DNA from: Channallabes apus
Taxonomy: Eukaryota; Chordata; Actinopteri; Siluriformes; Clariidae
Assembly: GCA_030522415.1 (NCBI GenBank)
Contig: CM060112.1
Coordinates: 6,479,001-6,543,000, forward strand
Direction: 5' to 3'
Length of the DNA stretch: 64,000 nucleotides
The notes beneath the pieces were generated by a model, which searched no databases, had not been told where the DNA came from, and was given only the letters and a program-made list of their open reading frames with translations. The position numbers were made by a program, and so were the translations under genes. Of this stretch, positions 21,633 to 32,128 are shown piece by piece (within the stretch, counting starts at the first letter, position 1; the number at the start of each line of letters is the position of its first letter).

Positions 21633-22146
21633 GGGGCTCTTTGGAACGGCTGGGCCCCATCACGGGGCTCTCTGGAACGGCTGGGCCCATCACGGGGCTC
21701 TCTGGAACGGCTGGGCACTTTCGATCCAGCTGAACGAGCTGATCCTGGAGTCGTGCCCCCAACTCCAGCAGGGTTTGCATGCGTTCCAGATCGTTGTCCG
21801 CCCTGCACACATTGACCTGCTGGATGAGTTCCCCAGCCAGCTGTTGGAGTACTCGCCTCTGCTGCTGGTGCTCTACGTCGTGCCCCGTCTGTCGACACTC
21901 CGACTGGGGTTTTTCCCTACCCCTGGTTCCGTCGTCCTGTGTCCTTGGAGGCACGCGTCGTATTGCCAGCCGCGACCCTCTCCAATCTGGCTGCGTTGCT
22001 CGTTCGCCATCTTGCTCCAGCTTGTTCCGCCGGATGGCAAGCCTGCTGTCCTGGAAGCCTACTTGCCTCGGCGTCTCGAACATCGCCCCCCCACAAAAAA
22101 TATCCAGGGGAGGCCCCTCCGCTATACTACTTTTTAGGTCGGGCAT
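21595..22146 (-). CDS. Short ORF next to the 5' LTR of the minisatellite element
   Basis: The ATG at 22146 is two bases inside the 5' LTR border and the stop is at 21595 (about 183 codons). The start has PPLDIFCGGA, shared with the element at 1-291. The middle is rich in arginine and glutamine. A segment near residues 115-160 (QQQRRVLQQLAGELIQQV and onward) has heptad leucines and is probably coiled coil. The end has two AVPESPVMGP units. The long repeat frame begins in another register at 21632, overlapping it by 38 bp. It could be a reduced gag-like protein, but this is not proven. Confidence 0.5.
   Translation of the reverse strand: MPDLKSSIAEGPPLDIFCGGAMFETPRQVGFQDSRLAIRRNKLEQDGERATQPDWRGSRLAIRRVPPRTQDDGTRGREKPQSECRQTGHDVEHQQQRRVLQQLAGELIQQVNVCRADNDLERMQTLLELGARLQDQLVQLDRKCPAVPESPVMGPAVPESPVMGPSRSKEPRDWPSRSPRESS
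21625..21720. repeat. About 34-bp tandem repeat, 3 units
   Basis: Three copies of CTGGGCC(C)ATCACGGGGCTC TCTGGAACGG lie directly beside the 30-bp array. They share the GGGCTCTCTGG core with it and may be its source. Confidence 0.85.
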
Positions 22147-22148
22147 TC

Positions 22149-22886
22149 TGTAACGGGGTGCTCGTGTGGGGTTTGGAGAAGACATGGAGGCGGAGGTGAT
22201 AGAGTGCAAAAGGGGTTTTTAATAAAGGAACAGAATGTGAATGGTACAAACAGGACTCGAACTAAACTAAACACCGAGCTAAACCAAACATGGAGCTAAA
22301 CCAGACATGGAGCTAACCTAACAGACAGAGCTAACCTAACCCACAGAGCTAACCTAACACACAGAGCTAACCTACACAGAGTTAACCTAAACACAGAGTT
22401 AAACTAAACACAGAGTTAAACTAAACACAGAGTTAAACTAAACACAGAGCTAACCTAACACGCAGAGCTAACCTAACACGCAGAGCTAACCTAACACGCA
22501 GAGCTAACCTAACACCCAGAGCTAACCTAAACACAGAGTTAAACTAAACACAGAGTTAAACTAGACACAGAGTTAAACTAGACACAGAACTAAGACACAG
22601 AATAACATAAACTAAGAGTAAGGGGAAATGGCATGACACCTAGACCATGAACAAGGAACAGAAACACCCACTTAACATTACCGTAGCGAACAGATGCCCG
22701 ACCCAGAACAAGGGAAACAAAAGTCTATTTAAGTTGTACTGATTAGTCTGCTAACCTCGATCAGGTGTGCTCCCATTACCTGACCGAGGTGCACTCTGGG
22801 AAACGGAGTTCAAAACCAAACTGAAACAGAACAGGAAACAAAATGGAGTCTTGGAGTTTGGCGCCCTCTGGTGTTTGACCGTGACA
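22149..22886 (-). repeat. 5' LTR of the minisatellite element
   Basis: 738 bp. It carries a longer run of the 18-bp units (about 22300-22580) than its partner. Its border with the interior on the minus strand reads CGTTACA then GAATGCCCG. I do not recognise a standard TGG primer-binding site there. Confidence 0.92.
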
Positions 22887-23037
22887 AAAAGAAGATGAGG
22901 AGAAAAGATAAAGGTATACAACAATGTCCTCTCTGTATGATTAAGTTATTCATGTCATCATGTTAATTAGTGGTATAACGTTAACTCTTAGGTTTGTTAG
23001 CCTTCTTGCTTATGATGCTTGCTATGCTTACCTTATT

Positions 23038-23039
<2 letters not shown>

Positions 23040-23088
<49 letters not shown>
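23040..23088. repeat. (CA)n microsatellite
   Basis: About 24 CA units lie within hAT-derived sequence. Confidence 0.95.
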
Positions 23089-23089
<1 letters not shown>

Positions 23090-23467
23090 AAAAGCCTAAT
23101 TTACAAACCATCACAGAAATTCTAATGGTTTCTATTAAATACCACAAAATGTAACCACAATATTATGCTTTGCAGCAAAACTGTTGCAAGTACAGTTATT
23201 TATTTCCATTGTTTATTATATTAATGTTGGCTATAACCAATATATTTACGATATACTGTACTGTATTTACAGTATACTGTAAATAGCCAGTTTAATTTAC
23301 ATATGTGTAGATAGTTTAAAAGACATTTTCCATTTGCTATATCTCTGTTACGTGACAAAGCGTATAATTTGAGACAGTAAATTAACCAAGGAGCTAATTG
23401 TTCCTCCCTTAGATTAGATTAGATTAGATTAGATTAATAAAGTGTCCAATGACTGCCATCAAAAACC

Positions 23468-23766
23468 ATGAGCCTCTTTGAGCTTATCACTTTTCTGCAC
23501 GATAAGGATCTATCTGAGATCTACCCCAACTTTTGGACTGCTCTCAGGGTTGCACTTACATTGCCAGTGACTGTAGCTCAAGCAGAGAGGAGCTTTTCCA
23601 AACTCAGGTTAATCAAGACATACTGTACCTGAGGTCAACCATGTCTCAGGAACGGCTCACTGGCCTTGCTGTCATAAGCATAAATCATGCAATAGGGGAG
23701 CAGATCTCATATGATGCCATTATTGATGACTTTGCATCTAGAAAGGCCAGAAAAGTCAGATTTTAG
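23468..23766 (+). pseudogene. hAT transposase C-terminal dimerisation domain, frameshifted
   Basis: The frame reads IYPNFWTALRVALTLPVTVA and AERSFSKLRLIKTY, the hallmark of the hAT C-terminal dimerisation region. A small insertion near 23620 then shifts it. It resumes with LRSTMSQERLTGLAVISIN and ends at TAG (23764-23766). The RNase-H-like catalytic core upstream is absent, so this is a relic. Confidence 0.85.
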
Positions 23767-24244
23767 TTTCAGTTTGTGGTTTCTGTTCTGCAGTGAAGTA
23801 AATAAGTTATTTTTCTTTAGTGTGATTTGTTCTATATTAATTCTATATTTATATAATATTTGTTTGTACACAGTATATTTATTTAAGTTATGAGTAGTTT
23901 AATAAAACGTGTGGTGTGTACAAAATGTGCAGTTTTATTATTTTTTTATTTTTATTTTTTTTGGGGGGGGGGGGGGATGCGCCGGGAGGGAGTCTCGACC
24001 CAGGGAGCAATTCAGTGTAGAACCGCCACTGGCTGTAACAGCATGTGCAACAATGACGAGCAATTCAACTGTGTGACATTTCAGCACGTGACCAACAGAT
24101 AGCAACGCCTAGTAGCACTTACGTGCAATTGTGTTAAGTGCATTTTTGGGAAATGCACGTGAAACAATAACGAACGTTCGCAAAATGACTCGTAGAAAAC
24201 GCTCTTAAGCGCTGAGATCAATCGTTATCGGGAAATGCAGCCCT

Positions 24245-24414
24245 GATCGGTTCAATTAAACATAGATCATCAGATTTTTGCACAAACTTATGGAGTCCAT
24301 TTCAGTTTGAGCGTACACTGTCATTAAAGCATAAAGGGAATATCGCAAAAAAAAAAAAATTATGTAAATAATTCTATTTTTCACTTTTTATGAATAATAA
24401 GTTAATAATAGTGT

Positions 24415-24452
<38 letters not shown>

Positions 24453-26600
24453 AATAAATACATTGCTGTAGTAAATTGCCACAAAAATGCACTTTTACTA
24501 ACACTCTCAGACTTTAGGACCAACTCAACTGTTTTTTTTTGTTTGTTTGTTTGTTTTTTTCCAAAAGGGAAGACAGCAATGTTGAGATGTTACCAACGCC
24601 CCCCTAGATGGCAGTATATTTCCAGATACTGTAGACTGTAAAAAATAAATCCTGAAAATAGTTGTTGGAACAAAGAAATATATGTTGGGCTAATATAATG
24701 CTGGTGTCAAGAAAGAAAAATATGTTTTCTCAATCATTGTATAAATTTCATTTTTCAACTACGAAAGTTTCATCGAGGCAACGAATAAAACTGTGTTCAT
24801 GAAACATTTAACTGCACACAAACAATTTTATGTTGGACGAACAAGAGGGACCTCTGCGCATGCGCAAAAGCGTTCTTCCAGAATTTTCGAACTTCCCGCT
24901 ATTTCCTCCCGAAATGGTGAGTACTTCATGGAAACTAACTGTCCTGCAAAGTAATTAGCAATTTTAGCTTTATAACATATATATTATACAGCAGCAAGCT
25001 TTAGAACATTATATTTTCGAGTGTTTATGTATATAATTTGGAGTGTTACAGTAGTTATCTGGCAATGCACTCGTTTCAGCTCCTAACGCATTTTTTTTTC
25101 AGATGGTATGTACATTGACATTAATGTTAATCTATGAAACCGCTAAAGTTTAATTACGTTACATACATTTTAATCATTTTAATGACTGAAAATTTCAAAG
25201 GCTATTTGAAAAAGACGGCGCGTTAGTGCGCCACTGAGGGAGCTTAATGTTCTCACTCCTTCATCATTCATTAACCTTATAGTGTCTGAAAACGGTTATA
25301 ATGGCTAAACGGACATTTTTTTTGTCTAGGATTTTTAATGGTTTTGAACTACAAACGGTTACTTAATTAGTTATTCATATATTTTTCTTTTTGTATTTCA
25401 GGTATTAGGGAGAATATCTGGGAAACAGTGCTTACTGCATCTGCAAACAATCTTGGAGCTTGGCAAAATTATTTCACAACATTTTTTTTTTTATATATCT
25501 TAAACCATTTCTGAGTTAAAGCAAATATTTTATTTTCAAATAAGCCACTGCACGTTTTTACTGAGAAATATCAGTATGTTTTGTTTATCCAGTCTATTTA
25601 AAAGTCTTTTTAAAAATTTAAAATTTTAGATTATTAGATTAGATTTAAAAATCTAAAGTCTATTTATCCAGTATACTGTTTTGACTGAGTGTGATATTAG
25701 TAAGCTTTGTAACATGAATGTTAAGGGCACAGTTTCATTCTTGCATTTTGGAATGTTATTTGCATATTTTGTTATAACAATGCAGCATTTGTTTATTTGT
25801 TGAAAGAGTAGCTGGATTGCACTTAATCAATGTTGATAGTCTTTAACAGGTGTTTAAAGTTTACATTAAAAAAATATTCAAATTTAGAGGAATGTGTCAT
25901 GTTATTTGAAATGTGGCTACAGTGAATAACCTACTCAAGTAAACTTTAAGATGTTAATTTTATAATTATGCAAGCATAATTTCCAATTCAAAATATACCT
26001 TTCAGTCAACTTGGAACATTTAATTGACACAACATTATATTTCAATTTGAGACTGCTTGTTGGCCTAACTAGGTATGTTTATTCAGCATAGAACATTTAG
26101 TTGACAGAATGTTTTATTTCAATTTGTGTGTACATTTAGAGGTAATCAGCACAGCAAAAACAAAATAGTTTATACAACTTAAATTGAGCCAACTAAAAAT
26201 TTTAGATGCAACAGGTCACTAGAAATTTTTTAGTTGGAGTAGCAAGAATGTTTTTACAGTGTACCTTGGAAATAATAATAATTGTGGACACAGTCTCCAG
26301 TACAAAGTATTAATATTTCTTTGAATTTATGGACTGTCATTGTGTTATCATGTCATGTTTCATGTCATTTTATCATTTAGTTCTACAGTAAATCATTAGT
26401 GATGCAGGCTGGAAGTCTCAGACAACTGGCAACCAATCGGAATATTGGACCAATGTAGGCTCACTTATTCCTGAAAAGTAACCTTTTTTTTTTGTTTTGG
26501 CAAGCTGAAATAATTAGCAGTATATCAGTGGCAACAGTAACAGTCGTGCTTTTGTCACCTGATACATTGTGAGCTTTTATTTTACATTAATTTACTAATT
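24245..26600. other. Receptor-locus duplicate flank, then AT-rich spacer; no gene seen
   Basis: 24245-24640 continues the paralogous receptor unit (compare 835-1000 and 1860-1960) and holds an (AAT)n run near 24418. From 24840 a GC-richer patch contains GCGCATGCGC and then ATGGTGAGTA, which looks like a short first exon with a splice donor. It has no supported downstream exon. A terminal TTTTTACAGTG at about 26260 resembles one end of a DNA transposon. Confidence 0.45.
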
Positions 26601-26602
26601 TA

Positions 26603-27885
26603 CAGGTGTATCTCAATAAATTAGAGTATCATTGAAAAGTTTATTTATTTCTGTAATTCAGTCCAAAAAGTGAAACGCATATAGTATAGTATAGATTCAC
26701 TATACACAGACTGATGTATTCCAAGTGTTTATTTATTTATTTTTTTTACTTTAACTCAAAGGTTTCTTGAGCTTTTAAATGGTCTCTCAGTCTGGAACAG
26801 CCGGCCACAAAAGGTCATTGCTAAAGCAGCTGGCTGTTCACAGAGTGCTGTATCCAACCACATTAATGGAAAGTTAAATGGAAGGGAAAATGTGGTAGAA
26901 AAAGGTGCATAAACAACAGGCATAACCACAGCCTTAAATGGATTGTGAAACTTAGCCCATTCAAGAATTTAGGGGAGATTTAACAGGAGTGGCCAGCAGC
27001 TGGAGTCAGTGTTTCAAGTGCCACCACACACAGAAGTATCCAGGACATGGGCTACAACTGTCACATTCCTTGTGTCAAGCCACTCTTGAACCAGAGAATA
27101 TGTACGAGGTGTCATGGGCTAAGGGCAAAAAGGACTGGACTGTTGCTCAGTGGGCCAAATTTCTTTTTTCAGATGAAAGTAAATTTTCCGTTTCATTTGT
27201 AAATCAAGGTCCCTGGCTGGAGGAAAAGGAGAGGCACAGAATCCAAATTCCTTGAAGTCCAGGGTAAAGTTTTCACAGTCAGTATGTACAGTAGCGATGC
27301 CATCTACTGGTGTTGGTCCACTGTGTTTTATCAGGTCTAAGGTAAACGCAGACATCTACCAGGAAGTTTTAGAGCACTCCAAGTGTCTCTCTGCTGACCA
27401 GCTTTATAGAGATGCTGATTCAATTTCCCAGCAGGACTTGGCACCTGACCACACTGCCTAATACCTTGTTTAAGGACCATGTTATACCTGTGCTTAATGG
27501 ATTAGCACACTCACCTGACCTAAACCTCATAGAGAATCTATGAGGTACCATGATAAGGAAGATGCGAGCCACCAGACCCGACAGCACAGAAGAGCTGAAG
27601 GCTGCTATCAGAGCAACCAGGGCTTCTTTTATTGCTAAAATGCATGCAAAGTGAGCCCTGAGCAAGTGAGAGCTGTACATGTTCATACTTTTCAGTAGAT
27701 ACTGAATTTTGGGTTTTCTTAAGTTGTAGACCATAATCATCATAATTAAAGGAAATTTAAAAACGCTTAAAATATATCAGTCTGTGTGTAACGAATCTGT
27801 ATAATTTATGAGTTTCACTTTTTTAATTGAATTACGGAAATAAATCAAGTTTTTGATGATATTCTAATTTATTGACATGCACTTG
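26603..27885 (+). pseudogene. Tc1-like transposon with decayed transposase
   Basis: The ends are inverted: CAGGTGTATCTCAATAAATTAGA on the left and the complement of a degenerate partner on the right, flanked by TA. The plus strand carries transposase debris: LLNGLSVWNSRPQKVIAKAA-like text near 26775, FLFSDESKF near 27160 (first catalytic aspartate region) and a later DLAPDHTA fragment. Stops and shifts are frequent, so it is long dead. Confidence 0.75.
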
Positions 27886-27889
27886 TACA

Positions 27890-28310
27890 TTAGAAGTAAA
27901 TTACTATTGCAATTCGAAGAAACAAAAAGTGAGGGCCCCATATCAGCCCATCTGTCCAGTTGGGAGCTTAAGACACTTGCAGATTTCTCAGTATGAGGTC
28001 TAGGTTCAATGTTATATGGCAATAAAATGAAGTCTACTGATGACCTGAATCTATGGAATTACCAGGTTATTACATTTATGGAGTTTTTCTTCTATGATGC
28101 TTCAAGCATATTCCAGGATTCAAATTATAAGAGTGGTTCTGGGAGCATGAGAAATCATTTTCACACATGAAGTGGATACCTCAGAGTCCCGACCCTTACC
28201 CAAATGATAGTCATTGGAATGTGTTGAATATGATCTTACAGAATGGTAAAATTAAAAGTGTGATTTTTTTTGCACCGCTTTTTATAGCCAGCTAAAAGTC
28301 TTTTAAATTC
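27890..28310. other. No gene seen
   Basis: AT-rich spacer between two Tc1 relics. No open frame, repeat or splice context worth reporting was found. Confidence 0.4.
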
Positions 28311-28660
28311 TTGTACTTGGGATTTTCTCCCATTCTTTCTTGCAAAAGTCTTTCAGTTCTGTAATAATTTTGGTCGGCTTGCATGCACAGCTCTTTGAAG
28401 ATCTACCCACAAATTTTCAATGATGTTCAGGAGACTGTGATGGCCATTCCAAAACCTTCAGCTTGCATCTCTTGAGTTATTCCATAGTGGATTTCCTGTT
28501 GTAGAAGCCATCCTCTTTTCAGCATCAGCTTTTTCTTTTTTAGTTATTTATTTTTTTACAGATGGTGTGATGTTTGCATGGGTGGAGGGAAGAATGGATA
28601 CCACCAAATACCAGCAAATTCTGGAAGCAATGTTTTGAGTTCCCAAACTTTTGCACAGTG
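28311..28660 (-). pseudogene. Tc1-like transposase relic, 3' half
   Basis: Read on the minus strand, the phrases around 28440-28520 correspond to the Tc1 catalytic region (LEWPSQSPDLN type; the plus text is CCATTCCAAAACCTTCAG). The right end AAACTTTTGCACAGTG is a known kind of Tc1 terminus. The left part and most codons are lost. Confidence 0.55.
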
Positions 28661-28673
28661 ACATAATAATGTT

Positions 28674-29056
28674 CATTCATTCATTCATTCATTTTCTATA
28701 CCGCTTAATCCTGTGTTCAGGGTCGCGGGGACCTGGAGCCTATCCCAGGAGACTTCGGGCACTAGGCGGGGTACACCCTGGACAGGGTGCCAATCCATCG
28801 CAGGGCACACACACACACACACACACTCACACACCCAATCACACACTACGGGCAATTTAGGAACGGCAATTAGCCTAACCTGCATATCTTTGGACTGTGG
28901 GAGGAAACCGGAGTACCCGGAGGAAACCCACCAAGCACGGGGAGAACATGCAAACTCCATGCACACAGAGACGGGAATCGAGCCTGACCGGGGAATCGAA
29001 CCCAGACCCTGGAGGTGCAAGGCGACAGTGCTAACCACTACACCACCGTGCCGCCC
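28674..29056 (-). mobile_element. tRNA-derived SINE with 13-bp target duplication
   Basis: ACATAATAATGTT lies at 28661-28673 and 29057-29069. On the minus strand the element starts GGGCGGCACGGTGG, has an A-box-like TGGTGTAGTGG and a B-box-like GGTTCGATTCC, and ends in (GAAT)n. A (GT)n tract lies inside. This is the very common fish SINE whose 3' half reads CGCTTAATCCTGTGTTCAGG on the plus strand. It is full length and, judging by its intact target duplication, fairly young. Confidence 0.9.
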
Positions 29057-29149
29057 ACATAATAATGTTTTTATTTTTTATTTTTGTTTCATTTATGACA
29101 TAAGAAGAAACTATGCAATAATGTTTGCTGAAAATATGTTTATATATAT

Positions 29150-29325
29150 TACACTTCCAGGGTGGTTTCAATTTGCACATCGTGGTCTTTTGCATGTTCT
29201 CCCCGTACTTGGTGGGTTTCCTGCAAGTACTCTGGTTTTCTCCCACAGGACGGCAGAAACAGGCAGATTAGGCTAATTGGCATTGCCAAATTGCTCATAG
29301 TGTGTGTGTGTGTCTGTGTGCGTGT
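29150..29325 (+). mobile_element. Partial older copy of the same SINE, plus strand
   Basis: TTTTGCATGTTCTCCCCGTAC, GGTGGGTTTCCTGC and TTAGGCTAATTGGCATT match the middle of the SINE at 28674-29056 in the opposite orientation. The promoter head and the tail are missing. Confidence 0.6.
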
Positions 29326-29329
29326 CGTC

Positions 29330-29860
29330 AACACTGTAAAAAAAAACGAGCCACCTCAACGTAAAACGGTTTAGTAGACGGTGGACAACTTTTTTAAGTT
29401 TACTTAACTTTTGGAAAAATTTACTGGACAAACAAAATGTTTCATATTGCTGCTTAGTTGACACAGTGTGTACTCAGTTCTCAACTTCAAATATGTAAGT
29501 CAGCTCAAGTAGTAATGGTTGTTGGCTCAATAAATTATATTTCTCTAGTGGTTAGTTAGCCCAGCTTTTCATCTACTCAAAAAGGTCATTTGTCTCCCAT
29601 TGTAGCCCACTGATGGTTCAAGTGATTGTTTTTCTTTGAAAAAACAAATTGGCTGATCAATACTCCAACAATTAAAAGACACAAACATTATTTTTTAAAA
29701 CTTTATTCTTCCAAAACTAGTCAAAGTTAACAAAGTGATGTGCATAAAACAGAAGAATGCACATTCTATTAACTTTTGAAACTTTTTTCCCCAATGTGTC
29801 AGACACAAAAAAAGAGTCTATGATAAGACTTTTTGTCCCTTTGACACCATTCCACCACGC
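29330..29860. other. No gene seen; possible DNA-transposon end
   Basis: CACTGTAAAAAAAAACG at 29332 is typical of a terminal repeat of fish DNA transposons with CACTGTAAAAA ends. No matching second end or coding region is evident before the LINE. Confidence 0.3.
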
Positions 29861-29869
29861 CTTTGCAAG

Positions 29870-31766
29870 GATGTATTGAATTCCATCGGACCATACATTG
29901 TGGACTTAATTAATTCATCTTTGATGTCCGGTTGTGTTCCAGCTGCTTTTAAACATGCTGTAGTACAACCGCTGATCAAAAAGAGCAATCTGGATCACTC
30001 TGTTCTTTCTAACTTCAGGCCCATTTCTAAGCTCCCCTTTTTATCAAAAGTTTTAGAAAAGGTTGTATATACTGTAATCAGTTACAGGCACACCTTGATT
30101 TTGAAAAATTTCAGACTGAAAAATTTCAGTCTGGTTTTAAGGCACGAAATAGCACTGAAACTGCTATCATAAGAGTGTTTAACGATTTGCTTTTAGCTGC
30201 AGACTCTGGTGATTCTGCCATTCTGGTTTTATTGGACCTGCAGCTTTTGACACAGTAGACCATGACATCCTTTTATCACGCCTCGAGACATGCTTTGGAA
30301 TTAAGGGTTCTGTTCTTAAATGGTTCCGATCATATCTGTCAGACAGGAATTTCTCAGTCCATCTAGGGAAGTATTCATCTTCAGTGTCTTCTCTTGGCTG
30401 TGGGGTACCGCAGGGCTCCATTTTAGGTCCAGTTCTCTTCTCACTGTATATGCTTCCATTGGGGTCCATTTTCAGGAAGCATAAAATCGCCTTCCACTGT
30501 TTTGCTGATGATATTCAAATTTATCTGTCTATCCCAACAAATAGTCATCCATCTATTCAGACCTTGTTGAACTGTCTCAGAGATGTTCAAACATGGATGG
30601 AGAGAAACTTTCTCACTCTGAACAAAAATAAAACAGAAATTATTATTTTTGGAAAGTCTAATCTCCTCAGTGGGTATGACGGTGTCATTGGATCGCTGGA
30701 ATCTTTTTCTCATCAGTCTGCCAGAAATCTTGGGGTAATTTTTGACTCTGCCTTTAAGCTGAATAAACAGATAAGCTCAGTTGTAAGGTCCAGCTTTTTC
30801 CAACTTCGACTTGTTAGTAAAGTTAAGCACTATATCCCCCCTGAACAGTTTGAGACAGTAATTCATGCTTTCATCATGTCACGCCTTGACTACTGTAACT
30901 CGTTATATATAGGTCTCAGTCAGTCACAACTTCAACGGCTACAAGCCGTTCAAAATGCAGCAGCTCGCCTTTTGACTGGGAGGAGAGGACGTGATCATAT
31001 TACACCCGTACTGGCTTCCCTTCACTGGCTTCCTGTACATTTCAGGATCCAGTTTAAAATATTACTTCTTGTTTTTAAAAGCTTAAATGATTTGGCACCT
31101 GCCTATCTGTCAGAGCTTCTTGTCCCGTACTCCCCTTCCAGAGATTTGCGATCCTCTGATCATCATTTACTGCACATCCCCAGAACAAAGCTCAAAACCA
31201 GGGGTAGGTCAGTGGTTAAGGCATTGGACTACGGTTCAGAAGATCCCAGGTTCAAACCCCACAACCACCAAGTTGCCACTGTTGGGCCCTTGAGCAAGGC
31301 CCTTAACCCTAAAACTGCTCAGACGTGTAATGACATAAAAATGTAAGTCGCTCTGGATAAGAGCGTCTGCCAAATGCATAAATGTAAATGTAAACCAGAG
31401 GTGGCAGAGCCTTTTCAGCGGTAGCCCCCAGCCTGTGGAACGGCCTCCCTTTGCAGTTGAGAGCCACCCAAAATCTTAATCATTTTAAAACCATGCTTAA
31501 AACACATCTGTTTTCATGTGCATTTTCCTTATGATTTATTAAGCTAGTTTTATTTTATTTATTATTATTATGATTATTTTTATTTGATCCTATGGATTTC
31601 TGTTTCATGGTTTGTAATAGTGAGCGATAAATATTAAGTAGATACACAATATAGTACCTGCTGATTTATTGTTTTATACTTGTACTGTACAGCACTTTGG
31701 TCAGCGGAAGTTGTTTTAAATGTGCTTTATAAATAAATTTGATTGATTGATTGATTGATTGATTGA
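29870..31766 (+). mobile_element. L2-like LINE, 5'-truncated, second family, split by a SINE
   Basis: The reverse transcriptase is recognisable throughout: LSNFRPISKLPFLSKVLEKV (about 30000), a frameshifted palm segment, GVPQGSILGPVLFSLY (about 30400) and FADDIQIYL with the catalytic aspartates (about 30500). The C-terminal text LVSKVKHYIPPEQFETVIHA and LDYCNSLY follows. The longest intact frame is 30384-31346. Frameshifts and stops lie upstream of it. The element ends in (TGAT)n at 31740-31766. It differs clearly from the L2 copies at 37550 and 60558, so two LINE families are present. Confidence 0.85.
31202..31391 (+). mobile_element. tRNA-derived SINE inserted in the LINE
   Basis: AAACCAG lies at 31195-31201 and 31392-31398. 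The element starts GGGTAGGTCAGTGGTTAAGG (A-box region), has GGTTCAAACCCC (B box), then GTTGGGCCCTTGAGCAAGG, and ends with the widely shared TCGCTCTGGATAAGAGCG tail and a short AAATGT repeat. It interrupts the LINE's last coding segment. Confidence 0.88.
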
Positions 31767-32128
31767 AGAGTTTGTTTCCTAGCGTGTCAATCTGAGGGGA
31801 TTGTATCCCTCCAAGTCGAATAATAACTTTCGGATAGCTTCATACTGTAAGTGTCCATCCAGTCCTTTAGGAATTTAATGTTTAGAGCACAGACTTTACC
31901 AAATGTCAAACCTAAACTTGCTGCATAGTCACCCAGGACTACTACAACTCCAGCAATTGCTTCTCATTGTCCTCTTGTAGCTCCAAAAGGCCAACCATCA
32001 CCTCTCTGACCCACAGCAGAGCTCTGGTTAAAGAGATCAAGAGAATCATGTACAGTACAGACAAAAATAATACATTTCACAGAATATCTAGTTATGATAA
32101 AAATTTAATATATTAATAAGGGTATACA
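31767..32128. other. No gene seen
   Basis: Spacer between the LINE tail and the left end of the long inverted repeat. No supported feature. Confidence 0.4.

Larger units (their letters stand above)
17314..22886 (-). mobile_element. Non-autonomous LTR retrotransposon packed with minisatellites
   Basis: LTRs lie at 17314-17916 and 22149-22886, both TG..CA (TGTAACGGGG...GACCGTGACA on the plus strand). The 5-bp duplication AAAAG lies at 17309-17313 and 22887-22891. Orientation is minus: the sequence next to the 17916 border, read on the minus strand, is the purine tract GGAGGGGGGTAA, expected before a 3' LTR. The interior (17917-22148) carries a short ORF next to the 5' LTR and then a long repeat-built open frame. 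No protease, reverse transcriptase, integrase or CCHC motif is present, so it must be mobilised in trans. LTR length differs (603 against 738 bp) mainly by the copy number of an internal 18-bp repeat. Confidence 0.9.
16698..24031 (+). mobile_element. hAT-type DNA transposon, split by an LTR retrotransposon
   Basis: The 8-bp duplication GCTGTAAC lies at 16690-16697 and 24032-24039, the hAT hallmark. The ends CAGTGGCGGTTTTA and (inverted) CAGTGGCGGTTCTA match. A GC-rich segment at 16840-17000 follows the left end. The transposase start (MERKRPKLSGAQFR at 17255) lies just left of the LTR element and its C-terminus lies at 23468-23766, both on the plus strand. Most of the catalytic middle is missing, so the copy is not autonomous. 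Confidence 0.9.
13013..24244. mobile_element. Outer PIF/Harbinger-like DNA transposon, host of the nest
   Basis: Left end AGGGCTGCATTTCCC and right end GGGAAATGCAGCCCT are perfect inverted repeats. Taking the element out joins ACAACACTC to GATCGG, nearly restoring the uninterrupted text ACAACTCTCTGATCGG at about 833. Its own sequence is 13013-13175, 15796-16697 and 24032-24244 (about 1.3 kb); the rest is later insertions. A minus-strand C-terminal fragment at 16107-16229 looks Harbinger-like. The target duplication is not clear, so the superfamily is an inference. Confidence 0.7.

Noticed and set aside
18748..22137. Plus-strand open frame of 1129 codons (GLSGRSEPST repeats)
   Set aside because: It exists because the 30-bp unit is a multiple of three without stops in several frames. 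The LTR and purine-tract orientation favour the minus strand.
13013..24244. A clear 3-bp TWA duplication for the outer element
   Set aside because: The flanks (ACACTC and GATCGG) show no such duplication, so the Harbinger assignment rests on the terminal repeat and the C-terminal fragment and is left tentative.
24880..25110. ATG followed by GTGAGT as the first exon of a host gene
   Set aside because: No in-frame downstream exon was found, and the surroundings look like the end of a DNA transposon. It is kept only as a note in the spacer entry.
28674..29056. tRNA gene suggested by A and B boxes
   Set aside because: The tRNA-like head lacks a foldable cloverleaf end and continues into a SINE body with a 13-bp target duplication.
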